Under the pieces are notes generated by a model, which made no database searches, was not told the DNA's origin, and worked only from the letters and a program-made list of their open reading frames with translations. From CAIWHR01 sp963708855 (GTDB taxonomy: Bacteria; Pseudomonadota; Gammaproteobacteria; Burkholderiales; Casimicrobiaceae), in NCBI GenBank assembly GCA_963708855.1, contig CAVPUM010000010.1, positions 62,001 to 126,000 on the forward strand: DNA of 64,000 nucleotides. Direction: 5' to 3'. Positions within the stretch are counted from its first letter, which is position 1. The number at the start of each line of letters is the position of its first letter. Both the position numbers and the translations under genes were made by a program. Below, piece after piece: positions 50,342 to 59,520 of this stretch.

Positions 50342-51196
50342 TCAAGCCGCGCTCATCTGCGCGCGCATCGACTTCAGCGCCTTGCCCTCGATCTGGCGAA
50401 TGCGCTCGGCCGAAACGCCGTATTCTGCCGCGAGCTTCTGCAGCGTCGCCGGCTCCTTTTCGACGAGCCAGCGCGCCTCGATGATGCGGCGACTGCGATC
50501 GTCGAGCGTGGCGAGCGCCCGCTTCAAACCGGCGGCCTGGTCGCGCTCGGTCTGTGCGCGCACGAGCAGCTGCACCGGTTCGTTCTCAGTGTCGGTGAGA
50601 TACGCGATCGGCGTGATGGCGCCGCTTTCCTCGTCCGGCTGCGGGTCGAGCGCAATGTCGCGTCCCGTCAGGCGCGTTTCCATCTCGAAGACTTCTTCGG
50701 GCTTGACGCCGAGGTCCTTCGCGATCGCGTGCGCTTCCGTGGTTGACAGCGCGGCGGAACGGGTCTTCAAGCGGCGCAGGTTGAAGAAGAGCTTGCGTTG
50801 CGCCTTCGTCGTCGCGACCTTCACCAGCCGCCAGTTGCGCAGGACGTACTCGTGGATCTCCGCCCGGATCCAGTGCAGGGCGAACGAAACCAGGCGCACG
50901 CCGCGCTCCGGATCGAAACGGCGCACCGCCTTCATCAGTCCGATGTTTCCTTCCTGGATCAGGTCGGCCTGCGGGAGACCGTAGCCCATGTACTTGCGGC
51001 TGACGGCGACCACCAGTCGCAGGTGCGAGAGGACGAGCTGCTGGGCCGCATCGAGGTCGTTGTCGCGGACGAGACTGCGGCCCAGCGAGAGTTCCTGTTC
51101 GGCAGAAAGCAGCGGGAAGCGGTTCACCGCCTGGATGTAGTGATCCAGGTTGCCCAGCGAGACTGGGCTCGGGAAAACCAACGCGGTTCCGGTCAT
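50342..51196 (-). CDS. rpoH: Heat-shock sigma factor sigma32
   Basis: 284 aa. The RpoH-specific box reads QRKLFFNLRRLK, which separates it from RpoD. Region 2 (LVLSHLRLVVAVSRKYMGYGLPQADLIQEGNIGLMKAVRRFDPERGVRLVSFALHWIRAEIHEY) contacts the -10 element and region 4 ends with YGVSAERIRQIEGKALKSMRAQM. The ATG at 51196 gives the family length (about 285). A CIRCE operator lies 62 bases upstream, so HrcA repression is inferred. Convergent with kup. Confidence 0.96.
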   Translation of the reverse strand: MTGTALVFPSPVSLGNLDHYIQAVNRFPLLSAEQELSLGRSLVRDNDLDAAQQLVLSHLRLVVAVSRKYMGYGLPQADLIQEGNIGLMKAVRRFDPERGVRLVSFALHWIRAEIHEYVLRNWRLVKVATTKAQRKLFFNLRRLKTRSAALSTTEAHAIAKDLGVKPEEVFEMETRLTGRDIALDPQPDEESGAITPIAYLTDTENEPVQLLVRAQTERDQAAGLKRALATLDDRSRRIIEARWLVEKEPATLQKLAAEYGVSAERIRQIEGKALKSMRAQMSAA

Positions 51197-51555
51197 CGTC
51201 TGCTCCCTCCGTTGCGGCGGCTGAAGGATCTGCAACTTCACTCACTCCAGGCTCGATTTTAGCACTCGCTGCGTGAGAGTGCTAAGGGCGAAAAAAGTTC
51301 CTGAGCAATCTAGTCGGGTTACCGCGGGGCAGGTGCCGTCCTTGCTTGAGTGGATCTTGGCCGGGATCGGCACCCGCCCCGGGGACGGCCGCCGGCGCAA
51401 TCCAGTGCCGCCGAACGCCTGCCGCAAAACCGCATGTAAGCACACACTCGCGCGGCGCCCTGTCCGCCTTGAAGCCTCGAGTCGACCGGTTTTGCCGCAA
51501 CCGCTTCCGGAACTTAACGTGTCGAGGCGGTTGCCCGCGCGGGCCTGCGCCGACT
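51197..51555. other. 359-base gap between ftsY and rpoH
   Basis: Holds the CIRCE operator and inferred rpoH promoter in its rpoH-proximal third. The remaining 270 bases (51286-51555) are GC-rich and hold no gene I can support on either strand; ftsE and ftsX, often found here, are absent. Confidence 0.6.
51259..51285. promoter_or_regulatory. CIRCE element (HrcA operator) upstream of rpoH
   Basis: Perfect CIRCE: TTAGCACTC (51259-51267), a 9-base spacer and GAGTGCTAA (51277-51285). On the minus strand it overlaps a TAAAAT that could serve as the rpoH -10 box. Both arms match the consensus at 9 of 9. Confidence 0.92.
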
Positions 51556-52497
51556 TCAGCCGACGAGCGCGTCGACGAACTCGGCGGCGACAAAGGGCTT
51601 CAGATCGTCCAGGCCTTCACCGACGCCGATGAAGCGCAGAGGGATCGGCCGTTCCTTGGCGATTGCGGCAACCACGCCGCCCTTGGCCGTGCCGTCAAGC
51701 TTGGTCAGCACCAGGCCGGTGAGGCCTAGCGCGTCGTCGAACGCCTTCACCTGCGCCAGAGCGTTCTGACCGGTGTTCGCGTCCAGCACCAGCAGCGTCT
51801 CGTGCGGGGCGGCCGGGTCGACCTTGCGGATGACGCGCTGGACCTTGCGGATTTCTTCCATCAGCTGCAATTGCGTGGGCAGCCTCCCGGCGGTGTCCGC
51901 CAGCACGACGTCGACCCCGCGCGCCTTCGCGGCGGCGATGGCATCGAACATCACCGCGCCGGGGTCCCCACCCGCTTGCGAGATCATGGTGACGCCATTA
52001 CGTTCGCCCCACACGGCAAGCTGCTCGCGCGCGGCGGCGCGGAACGTGTCGCCGGCCGCGAGCAGCACCGTCAGCCCCTGAAGCTGAAAGTGCCTGGCGA
52101 GCTTGCCGATCGACGTGGTCTTGCCGGCGCCGTTGACCCCGGCCAGCATGATCACGAACGGTCGCGCCGGTCCGACGACGAGCGGGCGCTCCAGCGGGCG
52201 GAGCAGATCGACCAGCGCTGCCTTGAGCAATGCCTTCGCGTCGCCCTCTGTGCCGGCGGCTTTCCACCGCCCGGACAGATCGTCCAGCAGATGCTGCGTG
52301 GCGGCGATTCCGACGTCGGCGGTGATGAGCGCCGTTTCGAGCTCGTCCAGCGTCTCGGCGTCGAGCTTGCGCCGGGCGAACACACCGCCAAGCGCTCCGG
52401 CAAGCTTCTCACGCGACCGCGCGAGGCCCGCGGCGAGACGCTCCGCCCACGGACGGTTGTCCTCGCCACCGGATTTTCGCTTGAAGACGTCGAACAT
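51556..52497 (-). CDS. ftsY: Signal recognition particle receptor FtsY
   Basis: 313 aa, SRP GTPase that docks ribosome-nascent chain complexes to the membrane. A short charged A region precedes the N domain (FARRKLDAETLDELETALITADVG). The G domain has G1 GVNGAGKTTSIGKLA, DTFRAAAREQL, G3 DTAGRLPTQ and G4 TKLDGTAKGG, and the closing GEGLDDLKPFVAAEFVDAL. The acidic A domain is much shorter than in E. coli, as in many betaproteobacteria. Confidence 0.97.
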   Translation of the reverse strand: MFDVFKRKSGGEDNRPWAERLAAGLARSREKLAGALGGVFARRKLDAETLDELETALITADVGIAATQHLLDDLSGRWKAAGTEGDAKALLKAALVDLLRPLERPLVVGPARPFVIMLAGVNGAGKTTSIGKLARHFQLQGLTVLLAAGDTFRAAAREQLAVWGERNGVTMISQAGGDPGAVMFDAIAAAKARGVDVVLADTAGRLPTQLQLMEEIRKVQRVIRKVDPAAPHETLLVLDANTGQNALAQVKAFDDALGLTGLVLTKLDGTAKGGVVAAIAKERPIPLRFIGVGEGLDDLKPFVAAEFVDALVG

Positions 52498-52588
52498 GGG
52501 GATTGGAGGCGCACAACGCCGATCGCGCCATCGGCAACGAACACAGTTTACCTTTCTCCGTTGGAGCGGCGGATCATAATGGACAATC

Positions 52589-53179
52589 GTGAGCCGATGT
52601 CGATTGGACTCTGCAGTGCCGCGACACGCCGCAAATCAAGTTCGCATCATCGGTGGCGCGTGGCGCCGAAGGGTGATCCGGTTCCCGCCGGCGGAAGGCC
52701 TGCGCCCCACGCCGGATCGCGTTCGCGAAACGCTATTCAACTGGCTGGGGCAGACCCTGGCCGGCCGGCGCTGCCTCGATCTGTACGCGGGATCCGGTGC
52801 GCTGACGCTCGAGGCAGCGTCGCGTGGCGCCGCCCTCGCCGTCGCTGTCGACCGCAGCCGGGTATTGATCGACGCGCTGCGCGTGAGCGCAGCCGCGCTT
52901 GGCGCGAGCGCGCTCGAGACCCACGTCGCCGACGCGCGATCGTTCATCGAGCGGGAACGACGGGATTTCGACGTGATCTTCCTCGACCCCCCGTTTGTCG
53001 AGGATCCGTGGCCATGGCTCCTGCCCGCTTGTGCCGGGCGCCTGCTTCCCGGCGGCTTCATCTATGCCGAGGCGGCGCACCCGCCGCCACCGCCGCCGGG
53101 ATTCGTCGCCTGGCGCCGCGACAAGGCGGGGCAGGTGCATTATCATCTTTTCGTCCGCGCGGATGTCGCGCCGGCCTGA
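52589..53179 (+). CDS. rsmD: 16S rRNA (guanine966-N2)-methyltransferase
   Basis: 196 aa. Motifs: VRIIGGAWRRRVIRFPPAEGLRPTPDRVRETLFNWL, SAM motif CLDLYAGSGALTLEAASRGA, and catalytic FLDPPF (N/D-PP-F/Y). The start GTG at 52589 is weakly supported; another GTG at 52616 sits closer to the conserved region. Divergent from ftsY, upstream of coaD, as is typical. Confidence 0.95.
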   Translation: MSRCRLDSAVPRHAANQVRIIGGAWRRRVIRFPPAEGLRPTPDRVRETLFNWLGQTLAGRRCLDLYAGSGALTLEAASRGAALAVAVDRSRVLIDALRVSAAALGASALETHVADARSFIERERRDFDVIFLDPPFVEDPWPWLLPACAGRLLPGGFIYAEAAHPPPPPPGFVAWRRDKAGQVHYHLFVRADVAPA

Positions 53180-53218
53180 GCGCGTTCCGCGTTCGGCCGT
53201 CGACCAGGCCGGCAAGCC

Positions 53219-53707
53219 ATGCTCACCGTCGTTTACCCCGGGACCTTCGATCCCTTCACCCGCGGCCACGAGGACCTCGTGCGCCGGGCGGCGAGCCTGT
53301 TCGGCAAGGTCGTCGTCGGCGTGGCCGACAGCGCGGCGAAGAACCCGTACTTCGCGACCGCCGAGCGTGTCGCGATGGCGCGCGAGGTGCTCGCGCCCTA
53401 TCGGAACGTGGAAGTCGTGGCGTTTTCCGGGTTGTTGATGGATTTCGTCCACGAGCAGGGCGCGCGGGTCATCCTGCGCGGTCTGCGCGCGGTGTCGGAT
53501 TTCGAGTACGAGTTCCAGATGGCGGGCATGAACCGGAACCTCTTTCCGGAGGTCGAAACCCTGTTCCTGACGCCGTCGGAACAGTACATGTTCGTATCGG
53601 CGACCATCGTGCGCGAGATCGCGAAATTCGGCGGTGACGTATCGTCATTCGTGCATCCGGCGGTCTTCTCGCGGCTGAAGGCGAAAGTGGCGCAAGGCAG
53701 AAAGTAG
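53219..53707 (+). CDS. coaD: Phosphopantetheine adenylyltransferase
   Basis: 162 aa. Transfers AMP to 4'-phosphopantetheine in coenzyme A synthesis. The nucleotidyltransferase motif TFDPFTRGHEDLV (T/HxGH), the substrate loop RGLRAVSDFEYEFQMAGMNR and SATIVREIAKFGGDVSSFV are all present. Length matches the family (about 160). Confidence 0.97.
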   Translation: MLTVVYPGTFDPFTRGHEDLVRRAASLFGKVVVGVADSAAKNPYFATAERVAMAREVLAPYRNVEVVAFSGLLMDFVHEQGARVILRGLRAVSDFEYEFQMAGMNRNLFPEVETLFLTPSEQYMFVSATIVREIAKFGGDVSSFVHPAVFSRLKAKVAQGRK

Positions 53708-53717
53708 GGGCGGCGCA

Positions 53718-53990
53718 ATGGCGTTGATGATCACCGACGAATGCATCAACTGCGACGTCTGCGAGCCCGAGTGCCCGAACGGCGCGATCGCGCCGGGACC
53801 GGAGATCTACGTCATCGATCCGGCGAAATGCACCGAGTGCATCGGACACTTCGACACGCCACAATGCGTCGAGGTCTGCCCGGTCGACTGCATTCCGGTC
53901 AACCCGGACTTCGCCGAGACGCGCGACGAGCTCGAGGCGAAGTACGAAGGATTGATGGCGGCGGGGCGGGCCGCGGAGCACTCCCGGTAG
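53718..53990 (+). CDS. YfhL-type 2[4Fe-4S] ferredoxin
   Basis: 90 aa. Two cluster-binding sets: CINCDVCEPECPNGAI and CTECIGHFDTPQCVEVCPVDCI. The eight-residue spacing between cysteines in the second set (IGHFDTPQ) is the mark of the YfhL/Alvin-type ferredoxins. It starts 10 bases after coaD and is probably cotranscribed. Redox partner not known from context. Confidence 0.93.
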   Translation: MALMITDECINCDVCEPECPNGAIAPGPEIYVIDPAKCTECIGHFDTPQCVEVCPVDCIPVNPDFAETRDELEAKYEGLMAAGRAAEHSR

Positions 53991-54024
53991 GCGGGGCCCG
54001 ACCCGCCCGCGCGCGCCGCTTCGC

Positions 54025-56076
54025 CTACGCGTTCGCGGCGGCGGGCAGGGCCTCGGGCTGCAGGGCGACGGCGTCGACGGCGTCGACGGCCCGCATCAGC
54101 TCGGCGATCTGCACGGCGAGACCTTCATGCTGCTGGTCGAGCTCGCGGATGCGCGCCTCGAGCTCGCCGCTCGCGGCGTGAATGCGCTCGACGCTCTCCA
54201 GGCGGCGCTGCAGCTGGCGATGGTGTTCGCGGATATGGGTTTCGAGCGGCGACATCACGGCCCGCAGCCAACTCTCGACGTCGCGGTTCGCGATCTCGTA
54301 GACGTGCTTGACGCGCGAGGCCACGGTCTCGAAAAATCCTCGCGTCAGCGTGAATTTCGCCTTGCTGAGCATGTTCCAGAGCGTATTGAAGTGCTGGTTG
54401 TACGCACGCTCGAGCCGGTCGATCTCCTTCTGATATTTCAGCATCGAGAACGGCGGCGGCGCGAACGGTTCGGTCCCCAGCTCCGTCGCGAATCGGGTGT
54501 ACATCGCCTGCATCATCTCGTGGATCTCGCCCGCCCGGTCCGCGGCCGCGCCAAAATCCCGGCGGATCGAGGTGAAGAACTCCGCCATGGCGGCGCGCAC
54601 GCCCTTCGTGAACGGGCTGCGCTCGATGCCGCGGCGGGTGCGACCGGCATTCGCGCGCAACGCCTCGAGGCCGATGATGTCGAAGAGCGCGTTGGTCTGC
54701 TGAGTGAACACCGTGCGCAGCGCGGTGAAGCGCTGCAAGCCATTGTCGAAGAGCTCCTTTTCCGTGGTGCCGCGGTCCATCATGTGCTGGATCACATCCT
54801 GGTTCCGGCCGCGCAGCTCGCGCAGCTCGGCCAGCTGCTCGGCGATGCTCGCCTGTTGCGCCTCCAGCCGCGCGCAGACCCCGTTCGCGAGTCCGCGAAC
54901 CTCGGCCCGCGTCGCCCCGCCCACGATGTCGCGCTTGGCGGGAATGAGCGTGCGCGCCAGCGCGTCCTCGAGCGCCGGCAGCCGGCTTCGTTCGAGCAGC
55001 GCGTCGTCGCCGTTGACCTTGGCGAGCAGCGCTTTGTGCGCCGACACGGGGAAGACCTGCGCCGCCGAGAGTTCGAGCGCGGCCGCCGATGCCTGCACCT
55101 GACGATCGATGTCGGCGGCGACGGCGGCCTCCGATTTCAGGTCGTCCCAAAGGCTGTCGATCTTGTTCAGGACCACGATTCGCGCCGCCTTGGGCGGCGT
55201 GCCATTCCCGGCCAGGCCGCGTTTCCATATGCCCAGATCGGACCGGTTGACACCTGTGTCGGCGGCGAGCACGAACAGTACGACGTGCGCGCCGGGCAGC
55301 ACGCTCAGCGTGAGCTCGGGTTCCGCCCCGATCGCATTCAGTCCCGGTGTATCGATGATCACCAGACCCTGCTGCAGCAGCGGATGCGGGAAGTTGAGGA
55401 TCGCGTGCCGCCAGCAGGGGACGGCGACCCGGGCGCCCCCGCCCGCGAGCTCGTTCGCCGGGCCAGATTCGTCATCATCCAGACCGAGCGCCCGCGCGAG
55501 CGCGATCGACACCTCCTTTACGTCGGAGACCCTTGCAAGGGCTTGGCTCAGCTTGCCGGCGTCCGCGAGATCGAGCGGGAACGTCACCCATTCGCTGGCG
55601 TAGTTGCGAAGCTCGTCGATGGTCGCATCCTTGAGCCGCGTCTCGATCGGCAGCAACCGGATCGATGGCGGTTGCGCGTTGTCGCAGAGAAGCTCGGTGG
55701 GGCACATCGTCGTGCGGCCCGCCGTCGCGGGTAGCAGGCGCGCACCGAAGTCGGCAAAGAAGATCGCGTTGATGAGCTCCGATTTGCCGCGGGAGAACTC
55801 GGCGACGAATGCGACGACGAGCCTGTCCTCGCGCAGGCGCTCGAGCAATTGCCGGATCTTGAGATCGACCTGCGCGTCGGCGAGGTCCCGTTCGCGCATC
55901 CACTCGTGCATCGCGCAGACGCTGCGCGTCAGCCGGTTGCGCCAATCGCCATAGGCCTCGAAGCGGGCCGCGAGTTCACGTGGTTGAGGCATGGGGTTGG
56001 CTGCGGGCTTCGGTGTCGTGTCCCTGAGGTCGATTCCGGCCGGACAATCTATCACGGCGGCAGCGTGGAAGCTCAT
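54025..56076 (-). CDS. Dynamin-family GTPase
   Basis: 683 aa. GTPase motifs: G1 EFSRGKSELINAIFF (about residue 94), G2 threonine in TAGRTTMCPTELL, G3 IIDTPGLNAIG and G4 VLNKIDSLWDD. The C-terminal half is long and helical (coiled-coil TEKELFDNGLQRFTALRTV, REHHRQLQRRLESVERIHAASGELEARIREL), with no obvious transmembrane hairpin. Bacterial dynamin-like proteins remodel or protect membranes. Two starts are possible: 56076, which overlaps the mutM stop as ATGA, and 55992 (MPQPRELAARF), where homology may begin. Neither has a good Shine-Dalgarno. Confidence 0.88.
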   Translation of the reverse strand: MSFHAAAVIDCPAGIDLRDTTPKPAANPMPQPRELAARFEAYGDWRNRLTRSVCAMHEWMRERDLADAQVDLKIRQLLERLREDRLVVAFVAEFSRGKSELINAIFFADFGARLLPATAGRTTMCPTELLCDNAQPPSIRLLPIETRLKDATIDELRNYASEWVTFPLDLADAGKLSQALARVSDVKEVSIALARALGLDDDESGPANELAGGGARVAVPCWRHAILNFPHPLLQQGLVIIDTPGLNAIGAEPELTLSVLPGAHVVLFVLAADTGVNRSDLGIWKRGLAGNGTPPKAARIVVLNKIDSLWDDLKSEAAVAADIDRQVQASAAALELSAAQVFPVSAHKALLAKVNGDDALLERSRLPALEDALARTLIPAKRDIVGGATRAEVRGLANGVCARLEAQQASIAEQLAELRELRGRNQDVIQHMMDRGTTEKELFDNGLQRFTALRTVFTQQTNALFDIIGLEALRANAGRTRRGIERSPFTKGVRAAMAEFFTSIRRDFGAAADRAGEIHEMMQAMYTRFATELGTEPFAPPPFSMLKYQKEIDRLERAYNQHFNTLWNMLSKAKFTLTRGFFETVASRVKHVYEIANRDVESWLRAVMSPLETHIREHHRQLQRRLESVERIHAASGELEARIRELDQQHEGLAVQIAELMRAVDAVDAVALQPEALPAAANA

Positions 56077-56888
56077 CGTTGGCAGCGGGGGCAATACGAG
56101 GTGGCGCGTCCGCCCTGCCGGATCTCGCAAACGGCGGCGCCGCAACTCCGGCATGGCAATCCCTTCCTGCCATAGACGGCGTAATCGAGCTGGAAGCAAC
56201 CGCGCTCGCCCCGACTATCCACGTAGTCCCGCAGCGTCGATCCACCCTTGGCGATGGCTTCGGTCAGCGTGGCACGGACCGCTTCGAGAAGGCGCGCCAG
56301 GCGGGATCGCGATAGTCTGTTCACCGGAGTAGTCGGACGGATGCCGGCCCGGAACAGCGACTCGTTGGCGTAGATGTTGCCAATGCCCACGACAAGGTGG
56401 TTGTCCATCAGCGCAAGCTTGATCGCCGCGGAGCGGCGGCGCGTTGCCCGCCAGAGATAGTCCGCGTCGCACGCCGGGTCGAATGGCTCGGGGCCGAGTC
56501 CGGACAGCAGCGGGTGTGCCTCGGCCGGCGGGGGCAGCCAGAGCATCGCGCCAAAGCGGCGCGGATCGTGGTAGCGGAGCGTCACTCCGGAATCGAGGAC
56601 GATGTCGACATGGTCATGCGGCCGGCGCGGCGGCGGATCGCGAAAGGCACGCAGGCTTCCGGTCATGCCGAAATGAACGAGCAGCGTGTCGCCGGAGCAT
56701 CGAAACAACAGGTACTTGCTGCGACGATCGACGGCATCGACGGTGCGCCCGGCTATCCGTGCCGGGAGCCAGCGGGGAACCGACCATCGCAGTCGGCGGT
56801 CGTACACCCGCATGACCGCCACGCGCCGGCCGATGACGAGCGGGGCGATCCCGCGGAGCGTGGTTTCGACTTCAGGTAGTTCCGGCAT
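56073..56888 (-). CDS. mutM: Formamidopyrimidine-DNA glycosylase
   Basis: 271 aa. Removes 8-oxoguanine and nicks the strand. The catalytic N-terminus is PELPEVETTL with Pro1 nucleophile and Glu2, the beta-hairpin lysine is in RRSKYLLF, the helix-two-turn-helix region is VGIGNIYANESLFRAGIRP, and the zinc finger has two CxxC pairs (CRSC ... CPRC) at the end. A possible -10 box TATATT lies at 56963-56958 on the minus strand. Its stop overlaps the dynamin-like ORF start. Confidence 0.97.
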   Translation of the reverse strand: MPELPEVETTLRGIAPLVIGRRVAVMRVYDRRLRWSVPRWLPARIAGRTVDAVDRRSKYLLFRCSGDTLLVHFGMTGSLRAFRDPPPRRPHDHVDIVLDSGVTLRYHDPRRFGAMLWLPPPAEAHPLLSGLGPEPFDPACDADYLWRATRRRSAAIKLALMDNHLVVGIGNIYANESLFRAGIRPTTPVNRLSRSRLARLLEAVRATLTEAIAKGGSTLRDYVDSRGERGCFQLDYAVYGRKGLPCRSCGAAVCEIRQGGRATSYCPRCQR

Positions 56889-57123
56889 TAGGCCCGGCGC
56901 GGGATTCGGATGACCGGCGCCCGAAGGAAACCAGCGCGCCGGGTTGGTGGCCCGCCGAATATACCCTAAGATGACGAACGGTCCCCAAACTCACTTCGTT
57001 TGCTGCCCCCCATCGGGGCGCGCATTGTGCTTCCGGTGGCCGGACGGGCACTGAGTTGCCGTCCCCTGGCACCAAGTGACGCCCCGCACCGCGGCGCAAC
57101 CCCGAAACTGGCGGACGCATACG

Positions 57124-58896
57124 ATGGCTCGATCCTCCCTTTTCTCCCGCGTGGCCGCTTCGGCTTTGGCGGCGTCGCTTGCGCTCGCGCCGCCTTGCGT
57201 TGCGGCGCAGTCCCGCTCGGCGCCTGAGGCCGAGCAATCCCCCCCTTCAAGCGCCGACAAGCCAGGGACTACCGAGGACATTTCCGCCGAGCTCATGTAT
57301 CGACTGCTCGTGGGTGACATCGCGTTGCAGCGCGGTGATCCCGCGCTTGCCGCCCGCGCATACTTCGAGGCGGCGAAGGACGCCAAGGACGCCCGGCTTG
57401 CCCGTCGGGCCACCGAAATCGCGCTTGCCGCCAGGCAACGCAGCCTGGCGCTCGACACGGCCAGATTGTGGGCCGAACTCGATCCCGCGGCGGAGCGTCC
57501 GAAACAGGTGATCGCCGGGCTGGCGGCGGGCGGAGCGGGAGCCGGCGATCTCCGCGCGGATCTCAAGGCAGATCTCGAGCGCGCGCTGGCGGAGGCTGCG
57601 ACGACCGGACCGCGGCTGGGCGAGGCCTTCCTGCAGCTCAACCGCGCGCTGGCCGGCGAGCCGGACAAGGCGGCGACGTTCAAGCTGGTGCAGGCCCTCG
57701 CGCAACCCTATCCGAGCAGTCCCGAGGCACAGTTCGCCGTCGCGCTCGCCGCATACAACACGGGGCTCAAGGATTTCGACACGGCGACCGTCGCACTCCA
57801 GGCAATCGACCGCGCGCTCGTCCAGAAGCCCGGATGGGAGCAGGCGATACTGCTCAAGACGGAGATTCTGGTGAAGCAGTCCGCGGACCGGGCCGCCGAC
57901 TATCTCGTCGAGGTGATCCGCACCGAGCCCGATTCGAAGGTGGCGAATTCGGCCCTCGCGCAGGTTCGCATTCAGCAGAAGAGGTATGCGGATGCGGCCG
58001 CGATTCTGCAGAGCCTGTGGGAGAAGGATCGAGGCAATCACGAATACCAGTTCGGCATGGCGATGCTCGCGATGCAGATGAAGGACTGGGCAAAGGCGGA
58101 GCGCCTGTTCGTGGAGCTCCAGCGCGTCGAGTACGGCGACGACGGCCTCGTCGAGACCTATCTCGCGCAGATCGCCGAGGAGACCGGCCGCTTCGACGTG
58201 GCGCTGGAGCGTTTCCGTGCCGTCCCGGAGGGCGAGCGGGGATGGATAGCGCAACTGCGGGTTGCTGCGATGCTGGGCAAGCTCGGGCGGGTCGACGAGG
58301 CGCGCCGACATCTCGCGGACCTGCCGGCGGTGACGCGGGAGCAGCGCGTCCAGGTGCAGCAGGCCGATGCGCAGGTGCTGCGCGATGCCGGCAATTTTGC
58401 AACTGCCTACGCGGTGCTCACCGGCGCGCTCGTCCAGTTCCCCGACGACCCCGATCTGCTCTACGACGTCGCGATGGTCGCCGAGAAGCTCGACAAGATC
58501 GACGTCGTCGAAGCGAATCTCACGCGGCTCATCGAGCTCAAACCGGCCAATGCGCACGCGCTGAACGCTCTGGGGTACACGCTCGTCGACCGCACGCCGC
58601 GCGTCGCCGAGGGGCTGGCGCTCATCGAGCGCGCACTGGTGCTCTCCCCCGACGATCCGTTCATTCTCGACAGCGTCGGCTGGGCGCATTATCGGATGGG
58701 TCGGCTCGACGACGCGGAGAAGCACCTGCGGCGCGCGATGGAGCAGCGGCCGGATCCCGAGATCGCCGCACATCTGGGCGAGGTATTGTGGGCAAAGGGC
58801 GATCGCGCACAGGCGCAGGATGTCTGGCAGTCGCAATTGAAGAGCACCCCCGACAATGCGGTGCTGCTCGAAACCGTTCGCCGGTTGACCCGCTGA
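57124..58896 (+). CDS. Periplasmic TPR-repeat protein
   Basis: 590 aa. Signal peptide (SRVAASALAASLALAPPCVAAQ). The rest is helical tetratricopeptide repeats; clear units are near residues 175-210, 225-290 and 430-560 (for example ALNALGYTLVDRTPRVAEGLALIERALVLSPDDPFILDSVGWAHYRMGRLDDAEKHLRRAMEQRPD is one double repeat, quoted here only by its limits at 477-542). Homologues sit next to lolB in betaproteobacteria, which suggests a role in envelope biogenesis, but none is proven. ATG 57124 begins at the signal peptide. Confidence 0.88.
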   Translation: MARSSLFSRVAASALAASLALAPPCVAAQSRSAPEAEQSPPSSADKPGTTEDISAELMYRLLVGDIALQRGDPALAARAYFEAAKDAKDARLARRATEIALAARQRSLALDTARLWAELDPAAERPKQVIAGLAAGGAGAGDLRADLKADLERALAEAATTGPRLGEAFLQLNRALAGEPDKAATFKLVQALAQPYPSSPEAQFAVALAAYNTGLKDFDTATVALQAIDRALVQKPGWEQAILLKTEILVKQSADRAADYLVEVIRTEPDSKVANSALAQVRIQQKRYADAAAILQSLWEKDRGNHEYQFGMAMLAMQMKDWAKAERLFVELQRVEYGDDGLVETYLAQIAEETGRFDVALERFRAVPEGERGWIAQLRVAAMLGKLGRVDEARRHLADLPAVTREQRVQVQQADAQVLRDAGNFATAYAVLTGALVQFPDDPDLLYDVAMVAEKLDKIDVVEANLTRLIELKPANAHALNALGYTLVDRTPRVAEGLALIERALVLSPDDPFILDSVGWAHYRMGRLDDAEKHLRRAMEQRPDPEIAAHLGEVLWAKGDRAQAQDVWQSQLKSTPDNAVLLETVRRLTR

Positions 58897-58904
58897 GCCT
58901 TTCC

Positions 58905-59480
58905 ATGCCGCGGGCGGCATCGCATGCCTGCGTCGCGGTGCTGGCACTGGTCATCGCTGGCTGCGCGAGCACGCCGTTCGCCCCGCAGCCGGCATTGCCG
59001 ACGGCGGCCGACGCGCCGTTCGCCATCGATGGCCGGCTGTCGGCGCGCCGCGGCAACGAAGCCATTTCGGTTTCGTTCGCGTGGACGCACGCCGCGCCGC
59101 GCGACGAGTTCGTCGTCACCACGCCACTTGGCGGGGCACTCGCCGAACTCTCCGGCGACGCATCGATCCAGCGCATCGAGGTGCGCACCGCGGATGGTCG
59201 GCACGATGCGGCGAGCGACTGGGCCACTCTGACCGAGCGCATAGTCGGTTTCCCCCTGCCGGTGGCGGCGCTTGCCTTCTGGGCGCGGGGTGCGCCGCGC
59301 GCGGATGCGCCGCATACCGTGGAAATCGACCGCGCCGGCCGCGTGGACGTGTTGCGCCAGGACGGCTGCGAGATCGTCTACGCGTACGCGGACAGTTCGA
59401 CGCGGCTGCCTTCGCGGCTGCGCCTCCTTTGCCAAGATCTCGAGTTGCGCATCGTCATCGATCGTTGGCGTGCGGCGTGA
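58905..59480 (+). CDS. lolB: Outer-membrane lipoprotein LolB
   Basis: 191 aa. Lipoprotein signal with lipobox VIAGC (Cys about residue 20). LolB accepts lipoproteins from LolA and inserts them in the outer membrane. Family stretches: FAIDGRLSARRGNEAISVSFAWTH, DEFVVTTPLGGALAELSGD and FPLPVAALAFWARG. It starts 8 bases after the TPR gene stop and precedes ispE, the standard order. Confidence 0.94.
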   Translation: MPRAASHACVAVLALVIAGCASTPFAPQPALPTAADAPFAIDGRLSARRGNEAISVSFAWTHAAPRDEFVVTTPLGGALAELSGDASIQRIEVRTADGRHDAASDWATLTERIVGFPLPVAALAFWARGAPRADAPHTVEIDRAGRVDVLRQDGCEIVYAYADSSTRLPSRLRLLCQDLELRIVIDRWRAA

Positions 59481-59520
59481 TCCATGGGTGAACCGAAACC
59501 ACTGTGGCCGGGATGATGCG

